NCBI GenBank assembly: GCA_024196135.1
Contig: JAMQCK010000640.1
Span: 1 to 18,573 of the forward strand
Reading direction: 5' to 3'
Length of the DNA stretch: 18,573 nucleotides
From: Pleurotus ostreatus/Saccharomyces cerevisiae fusant
Lineage: Eukaryota > Opisthokonta
The notes below the pieces were generated by a model that was not told the origin of the DNA, did no database searches, and was given only the letters and a program-made list of their open reading frames with translations. Each line of letters opens with the position of its first letter. Position 1 is the first letter of the stretch. This document shows, piece after piece, positions 1 through 8,577 of this stretch. A program made the position numbers and the translations under genes.

Positions 1-21
1 CCCCCCCCCCCCTCCCCCCAG

Positions 22-3000
22 CCTACCCCCTCCTCACCCTCGGCGCCATCGACGTCTCCCTCTGGTCCCTCGCCGTCTCGCCGCCCGGGCTAGGGTGCGT
101 GTTAAAGTTATTTTTTGTGGTGTTTTTCGTGTCTTTCTTTCGTGTTAGTTCTCCTTCTGTGGCAGTTCTCCTTCTGCCTTTCGTGTTAGGTTTATTTTTT
201 GCGGTGTTTTTCGTGTCTTTCTTTTGTATCTTTCTTTTGTGTCTTTGCCCTCTCACCCCCTTCCCCCCTCCCCTCCTTTCTCACCCTCTGCTCCCTCCGC
301 TCCGCCTTCCCCTTACCCTCCTTCCCCCTACCCCCCTCACTCCAAACATCAACAACCCCCCTCACCCTCCCCCTTTCCCCACCCACTCCCCTTCCTCTTC
401 TTCGCCTCCCCTCACTCCAAACATCAACAACCCCCCTCACCCGCCTTCGCCCTCACCCTTCACTCCCTTACCCCCCTTCCCCTTACCCCTCTCACCTCTC
501 ACCCTCCACTCCCCCCAATCCCTTCCCACCACTTAAACCACAACAACTAACTAACACGCCCTACACAACATAACATCAACGCTCCCAACTGACGCTCTTC
601 CCTCCCTATCCCAACCCACACTAACCCCCTTTACGCTCGCACGACTCGCTAGCCCCCTCCTCGCGACCCTCACCTCCAACTGCGACCTCACGCTCTGGGC
701 GGCCGGCCGGAACGGAGTGCGGGGCGAGTGGGTGAAGGTGAGTGGGTTGGGTTTTTTGTGTTGGTGGTGGGGGGGTGGTTATGGGGGGTGGAAGGGGAAT
801 GTGATTTAAGGAGATGGTTATGTTGTGTCGTGTACCTATATGCGTCCCTGGTGACGCGAGGCGAGGCGTCGAGGGGCGGGCGTAGACGCCAGCGTCGGGA
901 GGCGGGCGTAGACGCCAGCGTCGGGGGGCGGGCGTAGACGCCAGCGTCGGGGGGCGGGCGCGACGCTAGCGCGAAGAGCGAAGGAGGGGGCGACGCTAGC
1001 GCGAAGAGAGATTGGGCGCGCCAAGGGAGGAGCGCAGCTATCAGCGCGCTCCCTCGACCCCTCACCCTCACCCTTTCCACCCCTCCTCACCCTTCCCACC
1101 CCCTCACCCCCCTCCCTTCACTCCTCACCCTCCCCCCCCTTCCCCCTCTCCCCTTTCCCTCCTTCTCCACCCCTTCCCCTCCCCCTCACTCCCTATCTGT
1201 CTTCACCCCTCTCCCCTTACCCCCCACCTCTCTCCCCACCATATTAACCCCTCCCCACCATATTAACCCCTTCCCCCGCTCCCTCTCCCTTCTCCACCCC
1301 ACCCCCACGCCCCTCCCTCACCCCCCTATACAACCCCATTCCCTTCACCCTTCCCCCCTAACATGCCCCCCTCCCCACCTCGCCCCTCCTCTACCAAACT
1401 CACCTAACCCCCTCCCCACCCGCCAGGGTGCGGTATAAAGAACGCTCGCTAACGCTCACTCCTAACCCAGCTCCCCCCCCTCACGCCGCACCTCCTCTCG
1501 CTCTGGCCGCGTCTACCAGTCTTGGCGCGCACGCTGCGGGCGCAGGTGGGGGGTGAGTGGCGTGGTTTTTTTCGATTGGTTTGAAGGGAGTGGATGTTTT
1601 TGGGACGAGAAGGTGTGGGGCTTGAAGGGAGGGGAGAGTGATGGGGTTGGGGAAGGAGGAGAGGGGAGAGGGGACTGTGATGGGAAGGTGTGGGGGATGG
1701 GGAGGGATGGGAAGGATGGTGCTGGGGAGACGACGAGCGCTTCGCGCAGGTTATGATGAGCCCCCCTGGCGGGGTGGGTGGGCAGCGAAGTCGGGCGGAG
1801 AGGAGAGAGGCTGGTGGAGAGGCGGTAGGGTGGCGGAGAGCGAAGGCGGGTGCGGAGAGCGAAGCGAGCGCCGCTAGCTGTTTCCCCTTTCTCGGCGCCA
1901 TCATCTCCCTTTCTCAGCGCCACCATCTCCTACTCTCACTAACCCACCCTCTCCACAGCCCTCACCTGGTCCGCGCAACCCGCCTTCTCTATCGCCTCAT
2001 CAACCTCCTCCAACTCTTCAACCTCCTCCAACTCTTCAACCCCCTCCAACTCTTCCACCTCTTCCTCATCAAAAGACCAGCATACGCGACAGCCAATCCC
2101 CACCGGCCCAACCCCCCTCCCCACCCACCCCCCGCTCGACGCCTCCCTCCTCATCCTCGGCACGCGCGCGGGGGTCGTCGTCTTCTTGCGGTGAGTCTAG
2201 CTTCTGTTCCTCTTTCCCCGCTCCCTTCGCCCTCTTACCTCCTATGCCCCACTCCTCATTCTACGCCTTCCTCGTCCCGCCTACTATCGCTTCTCGACGT
2301 CCACGCCCTTCCCCAACGTTCCCCCCTCTTACCTTCCCCTCCCTTACCTAACCCAACACTTCCCCGAGCTTCGCTCTTCACTCTATTATCTTTTTCATAA
2401 CGAGCGACGCTCGCCCCCACATCCTGAAGGCGAAGCCATCACCTACATAGGAAGGCGAAGCCATCACCTACATAGGAAGGCGAAGCCATCACCTGCATAG
2501 GAAGGCGAAGCCTTACACAACCGCCAAAGGCGAAGCGGCTCTACATCCCCTCCTCCCTCTATAACCCCTCCCCTAACCAACGTACTAACCCCCTCCCTCT
2601 ATAAACTAAACTACCTCCCAGCCACGCCCACCCAACCCCCGCCCTCCTCGGCGCCGCGCGCGTCGCCGGCGGCGGGCAGTGGGTGGCCGAGGTGGCGGTG
2701 AGCGGGTGGGTGAGTGGGGGTGGGGAAGGTGAGAGTGGTGGACGTGGGAAGGAGAGTGGTGAAGAGGGTGAGTTCAATTCATTATCTTCTATTCTCCTGT
2801 CCCCGGCATTTGCATTTCGTGCGGATGGGGAGATACTAGGGAGGCGAGTCGGAGTAGGGAACGGGGTGCGGCGCTCGCCTTGAGGCTCGAGGGTGCCGCT
2901 GCGACCTCGCCTTGAGGCTCGAGGGTGCGGCGGTGACCGTCGGCTTGAGGCTGGGTCCGTTGGCTTGCGGCTGGGAGCGCTTGGGAGTCGGCTGGTGCAA

Positions 3001-6000
3001 GGGATGAGAGTGGGCAGAACGCCAACGTGCTGACCCAAGAAAAGACAAGGTACTGACGCAGAGGATCGCAGGCTCAACTACACCCACAACCACAACCACC
3101 GCCACACCCACCACCACCGCCACACCCACAACCACCGCCGCCACACCCACAAACGCCGCCACACCCACAACCACCGCCCTCCTCGCGTACGCGCTCACGG
3201 ACGGGGCCGTGGGCGTGCTGGGCGTGCGGCAGGGGTTGGTGCGCACGGATGTGCGGCAGGGGTTGGTGCGCACGGACGCGCGGCAGGGGTTGGTGCGCAC
3301 GGACGCGCGGCAGGGGTTAGAACGTACAGGTGAGTTCTCTTCTTTCCTTTCTTCACACCTCCTTTCCCCCCCACCCCCCCTCCCTTAACTCGTACCCGCT
3401 GACGCGACTTGAATAGACGAAAAAGACGCCCAGGCAGCGAACGCAGGCGTCGCAGGTCAGGAAGGAGAAGGTCAGGAAAGCGAGGAAGGAGAAGGTCAGC
3501 AAAGCGAGGAAGGAGAAGGTCAGGAAAGCGAGGAAGGTGCGCCCTCTCCCCCCATATTTCATGTTCGAAGCCGTCCCCACATTTCATGTTCGAAGCCGCC
3601 CCCACATTTCATGCTCGAAGTGACGAATCTAATGCGCCCACTCCAGCCCCTGACCCGCCCACTCCAGCCGCCGACCCCTTCGCCTTCCCCTACCGCCTCT
3701 CCTTCGCGACGTTCGAGCTGTACCCCTCCCCGACGTCCGAGCTGTACCCAGGGGTAGGTGGTGAGTCTGCCTTGCTTTTCTCTCCCTCTCTCTGCTCACT
3801 AACAAATCCCTTCAACCTACCGCCAATGAAGGCTCAGAAATCAATGAAGCCGAACCCCTCGCCGACCCGCTCGACGAACCCCTCACCGACCCGCTCGACG
3901 AACCTCTCACCGACCCGCTCGACGAACCTCTCGCCGACCCGCTCGCCGAACCTCTCACCGACCCGCTCGACGAACCCCTCGCCGACCCGCTCGACGAACC
4001 TCTACAGGGCACCCTCCTCACCCCACCCGACGGCCGGCGCGTGGGCGCGCTCACCTGGGTCGAGGTCGGGGGGCGGGGGGTGAGTGTTGTCTGCCTTTAT
4101 TCGTTCCCTTATACCTTGCCGCGCTTTCTGCGAGGAGCGTCGCGCTTTCGTTGCGTCCTGCGGGCTTTCGTTGCGTCTTGCGGGCTTTTGTTGCGTCTTG
4201 CTTTACCTGTTCTGTCCATTCCATTACCTTGTCTCCTACCCCTCGTCGTCTCTCTCATTTCCTATCTTCGTCGTCCCGCTCGTTTCCCTACCCCTCGTCG
4301 CTCCCCCCTTATTTTCGAGCGGCTTGCTTCGCATCTCCCCCGTGGCGTTCGCGCTATCCGTGGAGCGTTCGCGCTCTCCGTGGAGAGTTCGCGCTACCCG
4401 GCGTCCTCCTCCCTTCGTTGCCCCCGAGCCCTTGATTTCGCCTTCGATGAAGAGAATGAACGTCGCCTTCAATGAAGAGACCGAACGTCCTCTCCCCTTC
4501 GTTTCCCCCGACCCCTTGATTTCGCGAGAATGAACGACGACTGACCCCCTCAACAGCCCACCCTCGTCATCTGCAAGCCCGGGCTCGTCTCCTTGTGGTC
4601 GGCGAAGGGGGCCTTTACGACAGTCTCTACACGACCCACCACGTCTGGCTACTCTACACCACCCACCACATCTGGTCAGTCTCCTCCTTTCTCACTTCCA
4701 TGTACCATTTTCTCACTTCCACGTACCATCTAACACGCCGGCAGGCTCGATCTCCGCGTCGGCAGGCTCGATCTCCGCGTCGGCAGGCGCACCTGCGGCC
4801 TCAACAACTCCGCCGTCAGGCAACGCCGCGGATAGCCCACAAGACGCAAATCGTGATCCAAAAGATCCGGACGCCAAAAAACGGCCGCCCGTCCTCACCC
4901 TCCCCCTCCCGCCGCTCAAGACCTCGATCGGCTCCTCCGCCTTCAGCGCGGTCGTCGGCGTGCACTACGTGGGCAGGCGGGGTGAGTGTTGTTAGCTTTG
5001 TTCACTCTACATTTCTTCTTCTCCTCTTCACTTTACATGTCTTCTTCCCCTCTTCATTTTCCACGTGCGCCCTTCTGTCTCCCTCCCTCCCCCTTCCTTC
5101 TCCCTCTCCCTTGCTCCCCCCCCTCTCCCTTGCTCGCCCCCTTCCTTCGCCCTCCCTCTCCCTCTCCCCTTTCACCCTCCCTCCTCCTCTTCGTAGGCTT
5201 GGAGAGCCCTGGCAAAAGAGGCTCTTGACGAGATGAACGTCAGAAGCAGGATATAAGCCCACGTCAGAAAGAGGATACAAGCACGTGTACTCACTAACCT
5301 CCCCCCAGACACCCTCCTCCTCACCCTGCACGACGGCACGATGCGCGCGCTCCGGGGGTTGGCGACTGGCGTGGTCGGGTGGGCGGAGGAAACGCCATCT
5401 CCGCCTTCACCACCTATGGGAAGGGCCGCAGACACGCCTGCACCTTTGGGAAGGGCCGCTGACATGCCTGCACCTGCGGGACTTTCAAATGCTGGGGCCG
5501 TGTCGGGAGCAGCGGCTGCTGGAATGGTGCCGGGAGCAGCGGCTGCTGGGGCCGTGTCGGAAGCAGCGGCTGCTGGGGCCGTGTCGGGAGCAGCGGCTGA
5601 CGCGTCAGCCAGAGGAATTGAAGGATCACAAGCTAGAGCAGAAGAAACTACGACCACCCCCGACCCCACCGACCCCACCGACCCCACCACCCTCGGCTAC
5701 CCCGACGAGGACGTCGAGATGGGCGGATCGACGTTCGTCTTGGATCCTGCGCTGGCTAGCCTGGCTCCTGGCAACCCCAATGACCCTTCCTCTCTTGTCC
5801 CCACCAACGCCCCCAACGCCTCCACCTTCGGCCCCTCCTCCACCAACCTGGACCCTTCATCCACTAACGCCTCCTCTCTTGCTCTCGACCCCACTCGCGC
5901 AACCCGGACTACTACCGCCACTCGCCCACCCCTCCCCCTCACCTCCGCCCACCTCTCCGCCCACACCCGGGCCGTCTTCACCACGCTCGAGGGCGGAAGG

Positions 6001-8205
6001 GCCCCGGGCCCGCGCACGGACTACCGGAGCGAGAGCACGGCGGCGATACGGGTGAGCGAGAGCACGGCGGCAATCAGGGTTAGCGCGTCGACTGGTCCCT
6101 CTATCAACCCTTCGGACCCTGCCCCTAACCTCGCCGTTGGCGAGGGTGGACCGGGCGCTTCAGGCGCAGCCGTGTCCAACGGCGGTGGCGTCGCTGGTGC
6201 CCCGAGCGGCGGTACCTCAAACGCGAACACGACTGCCAGCGCAGACACCCCCGGCCGCATCACCAAGCAGGACGTGAACCGCATCACCGGCATGGCGGAC
6301 TACGACGGCCTGGGCGCGATGGTGTGGGTTTACGAGTGAGTATGAGTTGAGGGTGTTCGTTGTTTTCCTCTATTGCTGGTCGTGATGGCGACGTTTCGCG
6401 CGCGTCCACAGTGCGCAATACTGACCACTTCCCCCCAGATCCGCGCGCCCCGCGGACTTCAACTACAAGCACGACGCGAAGAACGGGTCCACGCTCGTCG
6501 TGAGCGGCGTGTGGGAGGGGTTGGGGGCGAGTGAGGTAGCGTTTGAGATTCCTGGCGACGACACCGGTTCGACAGGCGACGACACCGGTCCGACAGGCGA
6601 CGACACCGGTCCGACAAGCAACGCGGCGAGCAGACCAGCACGCGATCCACAGGACGAAGAGTTCTTGTCACTGCTCACCTCCACGCTCAATTCGACCCGC
6701 GCGTCCTCCTCGCCCACGCCGCTCCCTCTGTTGCGACCGCTGCTGTTCCGCCTTCAAGATCGGACCCTCCTCGCGCGCGTCCGCGAGCGCGTGCTCGGCG
6801 TGTTGGCGGAGGGGTTGGAGGAAGGGGGCGCGGCCTCGACTTCAACGCTTGCTACGTCGGCTGCCACCTTCGTCCCTCGGACAGAAAGTTCACAGGAGAA
6901 CCCAACCGCCGCCCTTCCCAATAACCCCACCCCCTCCCTCCGCGCCCACTTCCGCGAGTCGCTCGCGCGGGCGCTGTTCGGCGGGGACGAGCTGCTCCGC
7001 TTGCGGCTCAAGCTCGCGGTGGCGGATTTTATGAGGGTGAGTGGGGGGTGGTTTTTGTTTCTCTTTCCAATGTTTTTGTTTCTCTTTCAAACGCCAGTCT
7101 AGCGTTGTTGAGCCTACGCTTACACTTCTTCAGAAAAACCTCTCCACCTCCACCACCTCCGACCCCACCGTCATCCCCCTCAACGACCCCTCCGTCCTCG
7201 CGCACGCCGAGGCCACCCACCTCGCCTCTGCCCTCCTCGCCGCGATCGCGCACCGCGTGCAGGGGATCATCATCCAGCATGTGGTGGCCGTGGTGCGGTT
7301 TTTGGGAGGTGAGTGGTGGACGCTTTTGTACTTGCAACCCTCCTTGGTCCCACCTTTCCCCTCCTACGATTCCTCTTCTTTAGGTTCCCCACCCGTTCTT
7401 ATTCTCCCCTTGCCCCTCATTCATCTGCAGTACATAAGAAAGTCGACTGACACAACCCTACCCCCCAGCCCCCCACCACCCCATCGCCCACCGCCACGCC
7501 TTACAGGCCGCCCTGCCCGGCTCCCCACCATCTCTCGTCTCCCGCGGCCGAGGACTGCTACACGCGTTGCGGGGTAGAGGGTTGCTATCGGACGCAGATC
7601 TAGCGAGTCTGGAGGGGTTAGGGCGGGTGCATGGGAGTCAGGAAGGAGACGTTATGCAGGTTGACGGTGGAAATGCGATGCAGGCCGATGGCGCGAATGC
7701 GATGCAAGTGGACGCTGGAAACGCGATGCAGTTGGACGTTGGGCACGGACGTCTAGCAGAACAAAGCTCACAAATCGCCAACGACGCCCTCCTCGAGTCC
7801 TGCCCCGCGTGCGGACAGGCCGTGCCGCTCCAAGGAACCGCACAAGGTGTCTGTCCCTCGGGGCATACATGGGGTGAGTACCTCCCCTTCCTTTCCCTTC
7901 CCCCCTCTCAACTCCTCACCCCTACCCACTTTATCATCGTTCTACTAGCATCGTCCACGAAAACTGATCACCCCAACCCCCCAGCCCGCTGCACCACTAC
8001 CACCTTCCTCCTCTCCACCCCGCACGTGCGCACCTGCCTCCTCTGCTCCCGGAAAGCCTTGCTCCCCGTCTCCTCCGCGCAAGCGGGCAGCGCGTACCGG
8101 CTCGACTTCCTCCCGCGCGCGGCGCGGTGCTGGGTCGTGGACGAGCTGTTACAAAGTGTCGGACGGTGCATAGTGTGCGGAGGTGGGTTTGTGAGTGTGT
8201 TGTGA
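22..8205 (+). CDS. TFIIIC delta/TFIIIC90-type subunit of RNA polymerase III factor TFIIIC, 5' partial, 16 exons
   Basis: This subunit belongs to TFIIIC, which binds tRNA-gene promoters in the nucleus and recruits TFIIIB and Pol III. Exons: 22-94, 653-737, 1471-1552, 1959-2190, 2622-2709, 3062-3329, 3417-3536, 3647-3760, 3838-4079, 4557-4674, 4745-4981, 5309-6335, 6439-7036, 7134-7308, 7469-7873, 7985-8205. Phases agree at all 15 junctions, giving about 1,360 residues. Exons 1-11 encode the WD40-like delta N-terminal part (PLLATLTSNCDLTLWA, LRAQVGALTWS, LLILGTRAGVVVFLR, TLVICKPGLVSLWS, TLLLTLHDGTMRAL). Exons 12-13 carry WVYESARPADFNYKHDAKNG, typical of the family. Exons 15-16 encode the zinc domain: CPAC, CPSGHTWARC, CLLC and a terminal CIVCGGGFVSVL. 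Inserts rich in Ala, Pro, Thr and Asp/Glu repeats make it long. The start lies left of the window; position 21 is an acceptor after a poly-C tract. Acceptors at 3838 (or 3832) and small shifts elsewhere are uncertain, and exon 12 could hide a further intron. Confidence 0.85.
95..652 (+). repeat. Expanded intron with T-rich duplication and C/T-rich tract
   Basis: This 558-nt intron of the TFIIIC-type gene runs from a GTGCGT donor to a TAG acceptor, with a CTAAC branch sequence at about 620. Its first part contains a T/G-rich block duplicated at an offset of 84 bp (about 108-140 and 192-225, core GTGTTTTTCGTGTCTTTCTT). The remainder is almost pure C/T/A, including a block CTCACTCCAAACATCAACAA duplicated at about 336 and 411. 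I see no coding sequence here; the Pro/Ser-rich open frames are a by-product of the composition. Confidence 0.75.
738..1470 (+). repeat. Expanded intron: G-rich head, 26-bp minisatellite, C-rich tail
   Basis: This 733-nt intron has three zones. At 738-800 it is G/T-rich, with runs of 7, 6 and 4 G. At 875-952 a 26-bp unit (GGCGGGCGTAGACGCCAGCG plus TCGGGG) occurs three times in tandem, followed by a 30-bp unit starting CGACGCTAGCGCGAAGAG, present about 1.7 times (961-1010). From about 1055 to 1425 it is nearly pure C/T with CCCTCACCCT-like motifs and a doubled CCACCATATTAACCCC. The following exon begins after CTAACCCAG. No gene is supported. Confidence 0.75.
1553..1958 (+). repeat. Expanded intron with purine/G-rich head and pyrimidine tail
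   Basis: This 406-nt intron begins GTGAGT. About the first 310 nt are rich in GGGAGAGGGG-like purine stretches; the last 80 nt are C/T-rich and end CTCACTAACC...CCACAG. The phase-1 junction joins RAQVG to ALTWS, as expected for the WD40-like domain. Nothing else is visible in it. Confidence 0.7.
2191..2621 (+). repeat. Intron with 25-bp tandem repeat
   Basis: This 431-nt intron holds a 25-bp unit GAAGGCGAAGCCATCACCTA-CATAG in direct tandem at 2426-2450, 2451-2475 and 2476-2500, with a partial fourth copy to about 2515. Copies are nearly identical and have no spacers. The unit length is not a multiple of three, in keeping with an intronic position. Flanks are C/T-rich. Confidence 0.85.
2710..3061 (+). 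repeat. Intron with GC-rich imperfect repeats
   Basis: This 352-nt intron runs from GTGAGT to TACTGACGCAG, which combines a near-ideal branch site and acceptor. It contains a repeated CTCGCCTTGAGGCTCGAGGG block (about 2874 and 2906) and related GGCTTGAGGCTGGG and GGCTTGCGGCTGGG sequences. The acceptor at 3061 rather than the nearby CAG at 3071 is required by reading phase. Confidence 0.65.
3224..3329 (+). repeat. Coding 27-bp minisatellite (VRQGLVRTD, 4 copies)
   Basis: Four tandem copies of a 27-bp unit (3224-3250, 3251-3277, 3278-3304, 3305-3329) encode the nonapeptide VRQGLVRTD or ARQGLVRTD. The last copy is degenerate and ends exactly at the donor. It lies at the C-terminal end of exon 6 of the TFIIIC-type gene, after a Thr/Pro/Ala-rich run. 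Confidence 0.9.
3450..3536 (+). repeat. Coding 24-bp acidic repeat (EGQESEEG)
   Basis: A 24-bp unit, about three copies, encodes the acidic octapeptide EGQESEEG or EGQQSEEG in exon 7. The predicted donor lies at the end of the last copy (GAAG followed by GTGCGC at 3537). Confidence 0.85.
3551..3620 (+). repeat. Intronic 25-bp tandem repeat
   Basis: The unit CCCATATTTCATGTTCGAAG plus about 5 bases occurs at 3551-3575, 3576-3600 and 3601-3620 (partial). It lies wholly inside the predicted 110-nt intron 3537-3646. Translating through it changes frame relative to the flanking conserved coding sequence, which supports its removal. Confidence 0.8.
3846..4005 (+). repeat. Coding 24-bp repeat (DPLDEPLT)
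   Basis: About six or seven tandem 24-bp units encode DPLDEPLT, DPLDEPLA or DPLAEPLT in exon 9 of the TFIIIC-type gene, just before a conserved-looking segment GALTWVEVGG. The region is acidic and likely an unstructured loop between WD40-like blades. Confidence 0.85.
4080..4556 (+). repeat. Intron with 20-bp repeats
   Basis: This 477-nt intron begins GTGAGT and ends CTGACCCCCTCAACAG. It has two separate 20-bp arrays: CTTTCGTTGCGTCCTGCGGG at 4145-4200 (about three copies) and CGTGGAGCGTTCGCGCTCTC at 4341-4398 (three copies, the first shorter). An imperfectly doubled CCTTGATTTCGC block follows at about 4430-4530. Open frames crossing it do not match the gene. Confidence 0.75.
4740..4788 (+). 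repeat. 21-bp repeat carrying a duplicated splice acceptor
   Basis: A 21-bp unit GGCAGGCTCGATCTCCGCGT+C is repeated twice, with a third partial copy. The chosen 3' splice site (GGCAG/G at 4744/4745) is inside the first copy, so the same acceptor sequence recurs 21 and 42 nt downstream, in frame. The coding part reads GSISASA repeated. Confidence 0.85.
4982..5308 (+). repeat. C/T-rich intron
   Basis: This 327-nt intron begins GTGAGT and ends CTCACTAACCTCCCCCCAG. Most of 5000-5190 is pyrimidine-rich, with repeated CCCTCTCCCTTGCTCCCCC-type stretches. No further gene feature is visible. Confidence 0.75.
5418..5612 (+). repeat. Coding repeats in exon 12 (30-bp and 27-bp units)
   Basis: Two arrays are adjacent. 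A 30-bp unit encodes GRAADTPAPL twice (about 5418-5480). A 27-bp unit encodes GAVSGAAAA, GMVPGAAAA, GAVSEAAAA and GAVSGAAAD (about 5497-5604). Both keep the reading frame. The segment is a low-complexity insert following the conserved LHDGTMRAL motif. Confidence 0.85.
6556..6620 (+). repeat. Coding 21-bp repeat (GDDTGST/GDDTGPT)
   Basis: Three tandem 21-bp units encode GDDTGST, GDDTGPT and GDDTGPT in exon 13 of the TFIIIC-type gene. A related 27-bp doubling encoding SESTAAIRV occurs upstream at about 6028-6081. Confidence 0.85.
7652..7750 (+). repeat. Coding 24-bp repeat (VDGGNAMQ)
   Basis: Four imperfect 24-bp units encode variants of VDGGNAMQ (ADGANAMQ, VDAGNAMQ, LDVGHG...) in exon 15, upstream of the first zinc-binding Cys pair. 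Confidence 0.85.
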
Positions 8206-8577
8206 GGGGGTGGAGGGGCAGAGGAGAGGGAGAACATGATGGAAGGATGGTGATATTGGCGGAAGGAAAGGAAGAAATCGAAGGAAAGATGCAACCTTGT
8301 ACGCCGATGTTGTCGATCGTGTCTTGTACTTTTCTTGCCCAAAGTACTGTAAGCAATGCTCAGTTCCAATGTATGTCTCATGAACTTGGTGTTTGTGTCC
8401 GCCTCGATATCCTGCTAAACTAGAATCACTTGAACCAAGCAAGGCCTACACATATACAAGTACTAAGAGGTATACAATAGCACAAAAAAAAGTGCGATCG
8501 ATAGTCATAACATGTGAGCGTCAAGTCACCTCAATCCATTCCTCCCGAGGGCCTCGCGAACAGCGGAAAGACTCTCA
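8206..8577. other. Convergent 3' intergenic region
   Basis: The TFIIIC-type gene (+) and the CSC1-type gene (-) converge here with 372 bp between stop codons. Composition shifts from G-rich to AT-richer with an A8 run near 8483. I find no canonical AATAAA and no gene, so the two 3' UTRs probably share this space. Confidence 0.6.

Noticed and set aside
99..573. Overlapping Pro/Ser/Leu-rich open frames on the + strand
   Set aside because: They arise from C/T-rich intronic DNA that rarely forms stops; the phase-consistent TFIIIC-type model splices across them.
2426..2515. Short direct repeats reminiscent of a CRISPR array
   Set aside because: Units are in immediate tandem without unique spacers, in a fungal intron; it is a minisatellite.
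4084..4533. Long overlapping + strand open frames of 94-149 codons
   Set aside because: They lie in the intron 4080-4556; flanking exons join in phase 0 and give family-like sequence without them.
6049..6075. GTGAGC/GTTAGC donor-like sites inside exon 12
   Set aside because: They sit in a frame-keeping 27-bp coding repeat and no compelling matching acceptor was found; a hidden intron cannot be excluded.
5172..6293. Minus-strand Ala/Val-rich open frames
   Set aside because: Antisense shadows of the low-complexity coding exon 12, with no recognisable domain.
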